This document shows positions 15,001 through 26,485 of a stretch of DNA of 64,000 nucleotides, in pieces. How positions within the stretch are numbered: position 1 is the stretch's first letter; each line of letters begins with the position of its first letter. Source of the DNA: Anthopleura xanthogrammica (Eukaryota; Cnidaria; Anthozoa; Actiniaria; Actiniidae); contig OZ025211.1 of assembly GCA_964019055.1 (NCBI GenBank), positions 8,000,400 through 8,064,399 on the forward strand, given 5' to 3'. The notes beneath the pieces were generated by a model, which was not told the origin of the DNA, ran no database searches, and saw only the letters and a list, made by a program, of their open reading frames with translations. The position numbers and the translations under genes were made by a program.

Positions 15001-18000
15001 TTTCCCCGTCATTTTTGAGCGAAATAAATGGACTATAGCCCATGGTTTTGATGGATTTTGGACCATTTTCACACCTTTTCAAATACTATTCTTTATTGAC
15101 GAATATTGAAAATAGGTTATTTTTGGTCATTTTTGAGCGAAATGAATGGACTATAGCCCATGGTTTTGATGGATTTTGAACCATTTTCACACCTTTTCAA
15201 ATATTATTCATTATTTATAAAGGATGAAAAATAGGTCATTTTTGAGCGAAAAGCATGGACTATAGCCCATGGTTTTGATGAATTTTGGACCATTTTCACA
15301 CCTTTTCAAATACTATTCTTTATTGACGAATATTGAAAATAGGTTATTTTTGGTCATTTTTGAGCGAAATGAATGGACTATAGCCCATGGTTTTGATGGA
15401 TTTTGGACCATTTTCACACCTTTTCAAATATTATTTTTATTGACAAATAAAGTAAAATAGGTCTTTTTTGGTCATTTTTGAGCAAAAAGCATGGACTATA
15501 GCCCATGGTTTTGATGGAGTTTGGACCATTTTCACACCTTTTAAAAAAATATTCATTATTTATGAAGAATGCAAAATAGGTCATTTTTGGTCATTTTTGA
15601 GCAAAAAGCATGGACTATAGCCCATGGTTTTGATGGATTTTGGATCATTTTCACACCTTTTCAAATATTATTCTTTATTGACGAATAAAGTAAAATAGGT
15701 CTTTTTTGGTCATTTTAGAGCAAAGAGCATGGACTATAGCCCATGGTTTTGATGGATTTTGGACCATTTTCACACCTTTTCAAATATTATTCATTATTTA
15801 TAAAGCATGAAAAATAGGTCATTTTTGAGGAAAAAGCATGGACTATAACCCATTCTTTTGTTCGATTTTGGACCATTTTTGCACCCTTTCAAATTTTATT
15901 CTTTATTTGCGAATAATGTAAAATATATCTTTTTTGCTCATTTTTGAGCAAAAAGCATGGACTATAGCTCATGCTTTTGATGGATTTTGGACCATTTTTA
16001 CACCTTTTCAAATATTATTCATTATTTATAAAGGATGAAAAATAGGTCATTTTTGAGCGAAAAGCATGGACTATAGCCCATGGTTTTGATGGATTTTGGA
16101 CCATTTTCACACCTTTTCAAATACTATTCTTTATTGACGAATATCGAAAGTAGGTTATTTTTCGTCATTTTTGAGCGAAATAAATGGACTATAGCCCATG
16201 GTTTTGATGGATTTTGGACCATTTTCACACCTTTTCAAATACTATTCTTTATTGACGAATATCGAAAGTAGGTTATTTTTCGTCATTTTTGAGCGAAATA
16301 AATGGACTATAGCCCATGGTTTTGATGGATTTTGGACCATTTTCACACCTTTTCAAATATTATTCTTTATTGACGAATAAAGTAAAATAGGTCTTTTTTG
16401 GTCATTTTAGAGCAAAGAGCATGGACTATAGCCCATGGTTTTGATGGATTTTGGACCATTTTCACACCTTTTCAAATATTATTCATTATTTATAAAGGAT
16501 GAAAAATAGGTCATTTTCGAGGAAAAAGCATGGACTATAACCCATGCTTTTGTTCGATTTTGGACCATTTTTGCACCGTTTCAAATATTATTCTTTATTT
16601 GCGAATAAAGTAAAATAGGTCTTTTTTGGTCATTTTTGAGCAAAAAGCATGGACTATAGCCCATGGTTTTGATGGATTTTGGACCATTTTCACACCTTTT
16701 CAAATATTATTCATTATTGATAAAGGATGAAAAATAGGTCATTTTAGAGGAAAAAGCATGGACTATAGCCCATGGTTTTGATGGATTTTGGACCATTTTC
16801 ACACCTTTTCAAATATTATTCTTTATTGACGAATAAAGTAAAATAGGTCTTTTTTGGTCATTTTAGAGCAAAGAGCATGGACTATAGCCCATGGTTTTGA
16901 TGGATTTTAGACTATTTTCACACCTTTTCAAATATTATTCATTATTTATAAAGGATGAAAAATAGGTCATTTTCGAGGAAAAAGCATGGACTATAACCCA
17001 TGCTTTTGATGGATTTTGGACCATTTTTGCAACCTTTCAAATTTTATTCTTTATTTCCGAATAAAGTAAAATAGGTCTTTTTTGGTCATTTTTGAGCAAA
17101 AAGCATGGACTATAGCCCATGGTTTTGATGGATTTTGGACCATTTTTGCACCCTTTCAAATATTATTCTTTATTTGCGAATAAAGTAAAATAGGTCTTTT
17201 TTGGTCATTTTTTAGCAAAAAGCATGGACTATAGCCCATGGTTTTGATGGATTTTGGACCATTTTCACACCTTTTGAAATATTATTCTTTATTTACGAAT
17301 AAAGTAAAATAGGTCTTTTTTGGTCATTTTCGGGCACAAACCATGGACTATAGCCCATGGTTTTTATGGATTTCGGACCATTTTCACACCTTTTCAAATA
17401 TTATTTATTATTTATAAAGAATGAAAAATAGGTCATTTTTGGTCATTTTAGAGGAAAGAGCATGGACTATAGCCCATGGTTTTGAAGGATTTTGGACCAT
17501 TTTCACACCTTTTCAAATATTATTCATTATTTATGAAGGATCAAAAATAGGTCATTTTTCCTCATTTTTGAGCAAAAAGCATGGCCTATAGCCCATGGTT
17601 TTTTTCGATTTTCGACCATTTTTGCACTCTTTAAAAAGTTATACTTTAATTATTTACGAATAAAGTAAAATAGGACTTTTTTGGTCATTTTCGAGCAAAA
17701 AGCATGGACTATAGCCCATGGGTTTGTTGGATTTTGGACCATTTTCACACCTTTTCAAATATTATTCTTTATTTACGAAAGAAGTAAAATAGTTTTTTCC
17801 CCGTCATTTTTGAGCGAAATAAATGGACTATAGCCCCTGGTTTTGATGGATTTTGGACCATTTTCACAGCTTATCAAACAATATTCATTATTTATGAAGG
17901 ATCGAAAATAGGTCATTTTTGATCATTTTCGAGCAAAAAGCAGGGCCTATAGCCCATAGTTTTGTTCGATTTTGGACCATTTTGGGACCCTTTCAAACAT

Positions 18001-18178
18001 TATACTTTATTTACGAATAAAGGAAAAAAGGTCTTTTTTGGTCATTTTCGAGCACAAACCATGGACCATAGACCATGGTTTTGATGGATTTTTGACCATT
18101 TTCACACTTTTTCAAAAAACATTCATTATTTATAAAGGATGCAAAATAGGTCATTTTTGGTCATTTTTGAAAAGCCTT
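1..18178. repeat. Satellite DNA array, 109/119-bp monomers with higher-order structure
   Basis: About 160 head-to-tail monomers fill the first 18.2 kb and continue past the left edge of the window. Nearly every monomer carries the core CATGGACTATAGCCCATGG, followed by a TTTTGATGGATTTTGGACC stretch. Two lengths dominate. The 119-bp form contains GACGAATAAAGTAAAATAGG and the 109-bp form contains ATAAAGGATGAAAAATAGG. A third type has ATAACCCATGCTTTTGTTCG in the core and is also 119 bp. The types alternate in non-random order, giving higher-order repeats: blocks recur at offsets of 1160 bp (about 1141 and 2301), 1621 bp (6120 and 7741) and 911 bp (9000 and 9911). Monomers from about 14800 to the right edge are more diverged, and one block (14843) recurs at 17638. 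Many 60-80 residue open frames lie inside but all are translations of the monomer. Function is unknown; pericentromeric or heterochromatic satellite is the ordinary explanation. Confidence 0.97.
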
Positions 18179-18726
18179 CAAATTTTTACCGGTCCGTCCA
18201 CAGGAAACCTATAGAGATAGAAAACAAAAACCAAATCTGAATAAATACACAACCGTTCAATTTTCCTTTTCATTAAGTAATACGAGTCAATAGAAATTCG
18301 TTTAAAAAGTGTAGTACATTAGTTTTCGAGCATCTTTTTTCCGCCTTTTACATGACTACAAAGCAGCTAAATTTCGAGGACAACTTTGACAAAACAAAAA
18401 GAATTTCAATCTTCTGAGAATTGGAAACCCGCCTATTGTTTTACTGTGCATGGAGTCAGGCCGTTCACATGTAGAAGCACAATTCAATAAAGCTATTCAA
18501 AAAAGGTTGGTAAAGGTTTTGTTGCTTATTGCTTGTTGCATGTTGCATACCATGCCCGAAATGCACTATATATGGCACTGACAAGGTGGGTGGGCTAAAA
18601 ATAAGGCCCCGGCTTTAGTAGGTGTGCGGTTTTTGTGGCACTGCTTCGCGAAGCAGTACCACTATGCTATCGAGCGATGTCCGTGAGTAAGTAAACTTTA
18701 CACAGGAACCCCAAATATCAAAAAAG
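18179..18726. other. Intergenic DNA with a short perfect hairpin
   Basis: No gene is visible. Around 18397-18445 the sequence resembles the loop of the hairpin element at 37321-37504. From about 18488 it resembles one arm of the inverted-repeat element near 29615-30045. A 28-bp palindromic hairpin with a TCGCGA centre lies at 18635-18662. Confidence 0.6.
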
Positions 18727-19006
18727 ATGTCATCCGAAACGATCAATACTTTCTCGGATCTTCTCGAAAACTATAATAAAGTTCGGAACTCTTCGATTTA
18801 GAAACATCTTGGTTACAATATTTAAACAACATGTCTATGCAAGGAACATGGGCTGATCATATCATAATACAAGCTGTGGCCGACGCAATAAATTTAAAGA
18901 TTCATATAATCGAATCAAATGAAAATTATTCTGAAATGACCTTGGTTGAAGCACAAAATGCAGTACAAAGAGTACCTCCTCCTATCGCAAGATCGCAAGA
19001 TAACTG
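18727..19006 (+). pseudogene. Fragment of an OTU-like cysteine protease domain, frame-broken
   Basis: Frame +1 from 18814 reads SWLQYLNNMSMQGTWADHI and continues through QAVADAINLKIHIIES before stopping at 19004-19006. This matches the C-terminal half of OTU-type domains found in many transposon-associated genes of invertebrates, recalled from family knowledge. An ATG-led stretch at 18727-18801 lies in another frame and ends in TAG, so at least one frameshift separates the pieces. The part of the fold bearing the catalytic Asp-Gly-x-Cys loop is absent, so no protease activity is expected. It is probably debris of a larger mobile element. Confidence concerns the family call; the exact edges are uncertain. 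Confidence 0.6.
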
Positions 19007-19475
19007 AGGTTTGAAAGCGGAACTGATTTTAAAAAATAAGTATAATTTAGCGCGATTTCCATTTATACCATTCATGTTTGGTTTTATCTTCGTATTCCAC
19101 TATATTTCACCTAATACAAAACATATAAACGACATCTTATCACCACATCCAAAACTCACGAAATGGACATCTTGTACAAATTTCTATAACACTATAAATC
19201 CCATTACTAGCAGTGCCACATGCGCTTGATAAGCGCTATTTTTTGAATATGAAAAAAAACCCCAGATATGTAAAGAGAAATGGGACTTAATTTTACTGTA
19301 CCGTGTTGTTTACAGAAACATATATTTCTATCAATTTCCCACCCCCCTTTCCGGATCCCTGTGTTCAGAATTGACAATAACATCAAGAAATAATACGTGT
19401 GAATTGGCACGTGCTTGGCTAATGGTTAATGTTATATGCAAATATTTGTAGAATTAAATAAGTTGAAGCATGACC
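19007..19475. other. Intergenic DNA, nothing recognised
   Basis: AT-rich sequence without a convincing coding region. Two overlapping short open frames on opposite strands (19011-19229 and 19207-19410) show no domain or splice support. Confidence 0.5.
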
Positions 19476-19483
19476 TCGGTGAG

Positions 19484-19981
19484 CATAGTTAATGGAGTGG
19501 AATGGTTTGGAAACCTATTGTTCTAGGTTTTTGTTTGGCGAGCGATGTTGAAACGTACCATCACGTGATATTGACCGTGCACAATGAACCAAAGCAAGTA
19601 TGGCTGGAAATACTAGTTTCCGTACTATTTTCATGTACGAACATTTTGAAAATGTAAAATTTTCATTCTAAGATTACAAAGAAGAGGATAAATAATTCCG
19701 CGCAGATACAGTTAAGTTACTAGATGATAGATAAGAAAGCGTTCAAAAAGGTGATTACCCTTTTCAGTAAACAATTAATTTTTATCATATAGAATTAATT
19801 AAGAAATATCTCCTATTTTATAACATTTTTGAGGAAAAAACGTCTATGTTCTCTAATTTACGATGAACAAACGCTGCAACTTTTTCTTCTCTGTGCACGG
19901 TCAACGTCATATAACAATAGAAAAGGTTGAACAAAAACCTAGAACAATAGGTTTCCAAACCATTCCACTCCATTAACTATG
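19484..19981. mobile_element. Non-autonomous hAT-like element (MITE) with 8-bp target duplication
   Basis: The two ends form inverted repeats identical over at least 52 bp, starting CATAGTTAATGGAGTGG and running through CCTATTGTTCTAGG. They are flanked by direct copies of TCGGTGAG at 19476-19483 and 19982-19989. An 8-bp target duplication with ends beginning CA fits the hAT superfamily. The 498-bp interior has no open reading frame of note, so it would depend on a transposase made elsewhere. Perfect termini suggest recent movement. Confidence 0.85.
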
Positions 19982-19989
19982 TCGGTGAG

Positions 19990-20591
19990 TGTGGAGTTAA
20001 GTTTTGAGTTCCAGAAACGTTCGGGAACACCCTGTTTTAAAGACAGCTCTTTCAAATATACATTACATTAATAATCATTATATGTCAATATTTAGCAATT
20101 CTCGCTATATTTAAATTTCGAACTAATATCGTAGTGGCGTATTGTATATACTTTTTGATAATTTAATTCTTGTTATTTTAATATTTCGGACCAATATTGA
20201 GAGTATTATTGTATATATTATCTTAATTTATATTTTCTATTCATATATTTTTTTGAGGGCCGTTAGTTAGAAAACTGTAAAAGGTTATTACGTTTCCCTC
20301 TTGAAATAAAGTTATTGTATTGTATCAGTATTGTAGAGTGCAAACAGTATATCCGTGGAACTCTTGGCAAAACAAATTTGTACAAATTCTATTGTTTTCT
20401 ATTGTTTAATTAGAACTATTTTGAGCCATTTAGTAATTTGTATTTCTTGCCCTCTACATTGATTCAAACTTAGGCGCGAAACTCATTGTATGTAAATGTT
20501 GCCACTAAAACCTCTGTATTCATGATTTCTTGAATTCTTACTAAAATCAAAGCTAAGTTACAATATAAATGTTAAGTTCTTCATGCGTAAT
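19990..20591. other. Intergenic DNA with possible LINE 3' end
   Basis: No gene is seen. At 20260-20330 the plus strand ends in AATAAAGTTATTGTATTGTAT. This resembles the TATTG-repeat tail of a retrotransposon 3' end, and a similar (TATTG)n tail occurs near 35855-35893. Confidence 0.4.
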
Positions 20592-23500
20592 AACTGAACC
20601 AGCGTCTTCTAGTGCTAAAGTAATTGATACAGCCTGCGTTACTGAATCATTTAATCCATACCGATCAGGACCGATGCATACGGTAACTTAGAAAAACTTG
20701 AAGTGTTCAAGATAGCTACGAGTATATGGGATAAAAGATCTAAAACTACCGTGTCGTTATTACTCGAACATAACCACAACAAGTGGAAATAGCAAAATGA
20801 AGTACAAACTGAGGGGAAACTGAATATGATATTAATAAGCACGAGTTCTTCTTACCATCTCTTCTTCTCTTGGCTCTCATGATTTCCTTCTTTCTTCTTC
20901 TATATTTAAGCGTCTTTGCACAAAGAGGTGCATCTACAATCTTTGTAGATGCACTCTTTGTGCATTTCATTCACTGTCCCATGATTTTTGCAAAGTTGAC
21001 AAAATCTATTCGTACTCATCATTACAATAATTCGACAACTGAATTCGCTCGAAGCGTTATTTATACACGCCTCAAGAGTTCCGCGCTACTGCTCTAAGCG
21101 CATGCCCAGGGGAATAAAAAGTAGGATAATACTTTGTAAAATATGTTATATTGTATTTTTCTTGTCAAGCACAACTTCATTCATTATTCAAGATCACGTA
21201 CCATTATGCGAGTTGTGAATGCGTGTATCGTGATGCGTGTATCACGTGGGGAGTATTGGCATTCTGTGAAATACAGCATATTTAGCACTACTTCACTCTC
21301 ATTCTTTTGTTTTCTATTGTGACTATTTGGCCCAGTTCAAACCTGGAACGAAAGCATTGAAAACAATGGTTAATAAGGTGGTCGACTTTGATGTCATTAG
21401 GTTCGACTTAGGAGAAGATCGATGTTTGAACTGGGATAGGCAATAATGTGCATCAAAGCTTAAAAAGCACTGTAGCTGGGAAAGTGAGTCCTGCAAAAAT
21501 GGAACAGGGAAATCAAAAAAGATATCAGAAAAAAAATACTCTGTTATTTTCGTTTTTTAAAATACTTGACATTTCAATAAAAAATATCAAAGAAAGAAAT
21601 TGAGAAAAAATTGTGAAAAAATTGAGAAACAAGTAAAATGAAGTACAAACGGAAAGGAAAATATGCTCAAGATTAGCAAACACTCTTCATACCTTTGCCT
21701 CTTTTTTTGGCTCATTATTTCTTTTCTTTTCTTTCTCTCTATTTTTATTTGTACCATTACATGTACATTCTTTTGTTGGCCATATATCGTTGGCTGTATC
21801 TCCCCGTGAATGGCGCAACAATTGATTTCTAGATCTCTTAGTTTCCATCTTGTAGAGTTAAAAGACAGAATGACTGCTTCTTCTCTTAGTTTTCATCTTG
21901 TAGAGTTAAAAGACAGAATGACTGCTTCTTCTTAAATGCTTTTAATATGTTTTTTGATTGGATCCAAGGTCTGATGTAATATAATGCTAATTCAATTCTA
22001 TTGTATAGGTAGTTTTTTTTATTGTTAGATTGAGCAATCGTAGGTCTTGTTTAACATGCTGACTCATGAAATGCACGTGTCACTAAGAGAAAAAGATCAA
22101 GAGCGTGCGCTGCATCCCAAAGAAATGCTATTTTAACAAATCGCGAGTTAGCGGGAACTTTCAAAGATTCAAATTATTTGGAACTATTAAATTGTTATCC
22201 ACATATACGAAAGTAAAATATGTTACAAAGATGAAGCTAAAAGATTAAGTCGAGGGTGCAAGGGAGATAACGCAAGAGCATGTTACAATCGAAATATTTT
22301 CTGGGGTAGGGTCATCAGTTAGCGTTCTTTAGATTATAAGGGTGCTCAAATTTTGTAACTGATTTATGTTTTCCGCCACAAAACGTAACTATCATCATGA
22401 ACGCCGTTAGATACTGTGTTATGTTTTAAGCGTGGTTGTCAGCAAAAATCAGACATTGAAGCAAATTCGCTGGAAAAGTCGAAAAATCGCTTTTGCTCAT
22501 ATTTTAAACATAGATAGGCCATGATGTAAGGGAAACAACTGTGTAGTTGCTTTGGTAAAATACCGTTTAGTTTTCGGGAAAAAAATAAAGATCAAGATTT
22601 TCCACTAAATTTGCTAATTTTCGGCCGTTGATTTACATCAATTTTAACAGTTTATCGCGACCAACCAAAACAAAAACAAAAAACCAAGCGTTGTAATAAG
22701 GCTAAAAAGTAGTTAACTGGTATCTTAAGCGGAAACAATAGGCAGAGTTTCAGAAATTTTGATGTAATTTTTCGATTTTTACTCAATATATTTTTGGAGC
22801 ACAACAACAGAATTTTTGCGACGAAATGTTTTTAACAAAACAAAAAAGACAACCCAAGTTATGAGTGAAACTACATGAAGTATCGCAATGATCAGTCAGT
22901 TTTACTTTTAATTATATGTATTTGTCTCATGGAAGAAAAAAGAGTCACTCCAAGACATCAATTATGCTACTTTTCTCAGACTTATGATTGCCGAGGGGGC
23001 ACTTCTTCGATGACGATCCTTGATGCAGAATTCCACCCACTGTGAGTATCAGCATTGCCATATCCTTGACAGTTGCGTACCCAGAATCCAATGCGCACCA
23101 AAGCTTTGGGAAGGTTGTTTGCAATAGCCCTCGATGTGACGATGGCGGAGCATGTCTTGGTTCAGTTTCATATAGAAAACGCCCTCTATAGGCAAGGGGC
23201 CGCTACATTCTACACCATTGAATGTTAGAAACCATCGCTTACAGCAAGCCGTGCAACCAGTGATTCTGAGAGACCCAGAGTAAAACACACGGAGGGATGT
23301 GCTTGCTTCTTATTTCGTGAAAATGCATTCCTTGGAAAAGGAAAAAAAAAAACAAATGAAGAGAATCGAAAACAAAACGAAACTTAAGAAAAAAAGTAAA
23401 ATGCATTCCTGGGAAAAAGGAATAAAGAAAAAAGAAGAAAAAAATTAAGAGAAAACAAAAAGAAACAAACGAATGACTGCATGTATGGAATCTGAATTCT

Positions 23501-24030
23501 GAGACTATCAAAAGTTCCGTGCGTGAAACTAGTTATAAGGCTGAACCTTACTGAAGTATTGCGAAGCGGAATTCAACAGTTATTACTTTAGTTCTGGGCC
23601 CGAAGACCAAGCTTAAAACTGGCGGGGTTATTCACCATTTTAGAAAAACAACGACGATACAGTTTTCTTAGTTTTCCTTAAAAACTTTTATACCTATGGA
23701 CAAAAAAAGGTGGTGGAGCTCTAGCCCCTCCCCCTCCACGGGCTCTATTAGTTTTTCCGGACTGATGATACCTGAATAAGTCCTTGGTCTTTGCCATCCT
23801 CGCGTTTCCATGTACATTGCTTCCAGTTTTGATCGGACGCACCCCTGTTGCCCTTTTGGCCTGATAGTCCACGGTCACCTTTAGTTCCAGGTGCTCCAGG
23901 TTCTCCCTTCCCATCACGCCCGTCTCGGCCTGGTGATCCTGGTAAGCCATTGTTACCAGGGACACCATTGTTACCAGGGACCCTGAGGACAACTCTACAC
24001 AAACAATGCATGTGTTAGTCATACAAGGGC
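20592..24030. repeat. Segmental tandem duplication, copy 1
   Basis: This block matches 24772-29604 along its whole length in the same orientation, starting at the shared CCAGCGTCTTCTAGTGCTA and ending at TATACAAGGGC. It carries the CTHRC1-like pseudogene (22982-23994). It lacks the LINE, the 184-bp hairpin and the internal 0.17-kb duplication found in copy 2, so it provides the empty sites for them. It contains a short hairpin at 20921-20960. Confidence 0.92.
22982..23994 (-). pseudogene. CTHRC1-like pseudogene, 5' truncated and disabled
   Basis: Two exons of a collagen triple helix repeat-containing protein 1 homologue are visible: the Gly-x-y collagen exon at 23772-23994 and the C-terminal domain exon at 22982-23330. 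Compared with the intact copy at 28402-31374, four defects are seen. An 11-bp deletion follows CCTCAGGG near 23985 and shifts the frame. A TAA stands at 23310-23312 where the other copy has AAA. One extra base near 23097-23130 shifts the frame again. The duplicated block ends before the signal-peptide exon. Splice sites (CAG/GTATC donor at 23772, AAG acceptor at 23330) are kept. A sequence error could explain one lesion but hardly all of them. Confidence 0.85.
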
Positions 24031-24771
24031 AAAGCCAGGAGTTTTTGAGAGGGGGGTCCAAACGTATACTTCAATAAAATGACAATTGAAACTAGGGGGT
24101 CCGAGCCCTTCGACCCCCCTGGATCCGCTGAGTGGTAGAAAAGCAAGTTAAGGGAGCAAGCAAAAAACAAATCGTAGCATACTTATTCTTATAGCCAACA
24201 TTATTGTAGATTATGCTTAGATTATGATGGTCAGTCATGATCAGTGTAACTATATTTGATTTTATTTCTCGTTCATTTAAACTTTCGATTGATTATCTTG
24301 AAATTCCAACAACTATCGTTTTACATATCCAGTCTGATGTTTGAAGGCGTTTGGGAGAAAGCCCCTGGGTCAATGAAATGATATGAACCTAGAATAAGAT
24401 ATGAAGAATTTGCTAACACCTCCCTTGTCTCCCATTTTCTTCAAATTGGCTACAAAGAATTGTAGTAGAATTACGTCCAGAGAAGAATTGGCGTTTGTCA
24501 ACATGTAAAGTCAGTGTCGGTATAAGTCATTGAAAAATAATGTCTTGCAAAAAATTGGACCTAGCTGCAATATTTTTATTCTTCGCCTGCAATATAATTT
24601 ATTTGCACGTGCGTTGCACAATATCTGTGATAAGAATTAGATGATAAATTGGAGTGAGGTTCGGGAAACTATCGACAAGACAGGAATTTTATGCATGGAA
24701 CATGTAAAGTCTTATAGAAATATACACGAGTGTTGTTACGTTACTTTCTCTGTGTTTTCTTCGAAAACGTT
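24031..24771. other. Spacer between the two duplicated blocks
   Basis: No gene is seen. The first 100 bp (GGGGGGTCC and CGACCCCCCTGG motifs) look like part of a dispersed repeat. A related piece (ACTAGGGGGTC) occurs near 30262-30305. Confidence 0.45.
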
Positions 24772-26036
24772 CAACTAAACCAGCGTCTTCTAGTGCTACA
24801 GTAACTGATACAGCCTACGTTACTGAATCATTCAATTCATACCGATCAGGACCGTTGCATATGCTAACTTAGAAAAACTTGGAGTGTTCAAGATAGCTAC
24901 GAGTATATGGGATAAAAGATCTAAAACTACCGTGTCGTTATTACTCGAACATAACCACAACACGTGGAAATAGCAAAATGAAGTACAAACTGAGGGGAAA
25001 CTGAATATGATATTAATAAGCTCGAGTTCTTCTTACCATCTCTTCTTCTCTTGGCTCTCATAATTTCCTTTTTCCTTTTTCTATATTTAAGCGTTTTTTT
25101 GCAAAAAGAGTGCATCTACAATCTTGGTAGATGCACTCTTTGTGCATTTCATTAACAATCCTGTGGTTTTTGTAAAGTTGGCAAAATCTCGTACTCATCA
25201 TTACAATAATTCGACAATTCGCTCGAAGCGTTATTTATACACGCATCAAGAGTTCCGCGCTACTGCTCTAATCGCATGCCCAGGGGAATAAAAAGTAGGA
25301 TAATACTTTGTAAAATATGTTATATTGTATTTTTCTTGTCAAGCACAACTTTCATTCATTATTCAAGATCACGTACCATTATGCGAGTTGTGAATGCGTG
25401 TATCGTGATGCGTGTATCACGTGGGGAGTATTGGCATTCTGTGAAATACAGCATATTTAGCACTGCTTCACTCTAATTCCTTCGTTTTCTATTGTAACTA
25501 TTTGGCCCAGTTCAAAGGTGTAACTTCTTATGAATCCCCTGAGCATGCGCTTAGAGGAGTAGCACGGAACTCTTGATGCGTGTATTCCTGTGGGGAGTAT
25601 TGGTATTCTGTGAAATATAGCATATTTACCACTACGTCGCTCTAATTCTTTTGTTTTCTATTGTGACTATTTGGACCAGTTCAAACCTGGAACAAAAGCA
25701 TTGAAAACAATGGTTAATAAGGTGGTCGACTTTGATGTCATTAGGTTCGGCTCAGGAGAAGATCGATGTTTGAACTGGGATAGGCAATAATGTGCATCAA
25801 AGCTCAAAAAGCACTCTAGCTGGGAAAGTGAATCCTGCAAAAATGGAACAGGGAAATAAAAGGAAATATCAAAAAAAATACTCTGTTATTTTCGTGTTTT
25901 AAAATACTTGACATTTCAATAAAAAAATGTCAAAGAAAAAAAATTGAGAAAAAATTGTGAAAAAATTGAGAAAAAAGTAAAATGAAGTACAAACGGAAGG
26001 GAAAATATGCTCAAGATTAGCAAGCATTCTTCTTAC

Positions 26037-26193
26037 CTTTGCCTCTTTTTTTGGCTCATTATTTCTTTTCTTTTCTTTCTCTCTATTTTTATTTGTACCA
26101 TTACATGTACATTCTTTTGTTGGCCATATATCGTTGGCTGTATATCCCCGTGAATTGCGCAACAATTGATTTCCTAGATCTCTTAGTTTCCAT
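26037..26193 (-). other. Candidate orphan exon with polybasic tail
   Basis: The minus strand has CTACAAG as a possible acceptor and a good donor (AAAG followed by GTAAGA). Between them is an open 52-residue frame with ECTCNGT and a Lys/Arg/Glu-rich end (REKEKKRNNEPKKEAK). The equivalent place in copy 1 (21693-21848) is one base shorter, breaking the frame. Because it lies upstream, in transcript order, of the pseudogene exons, it might be a 5' exon of the dead copy. Nothing recognised by family. Confidence 0.25.
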
Positions 26194-26485
26194 CTTGTAG
26201 AGTTAAAAGACAGAATGACTGCTTCTTCTTAAATGCTTTTAATATGTTTTTTTGATTGGATCCAAGGTCTGATGTAATATAATGCTAATTCAATTCTATT
26301 GTATGGGTAGTTATTGTTAGATTGAGCAATCGTAGGTCTTGTTTAACATGCCGAATCATGAAACGCACGTGTCACAAAGGGAAAAAGATCAAGAGCGTGC
26401 GCTGCATGCCAAAGAAATGCTATTTTAACAAATCGCGAGCTAGCGGGAACTTTCAAAGCTTCAAATTATTTTGAACTATTAAATT

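Noticed and set aside
3016..16380. Recurring 60-80 residue open frames (MVLMDFGPFSH type) across the satellite
   Set aside because: They are the monomer read in frame. They recur only where two monomers happen to lack stops and have no splice or domain support.
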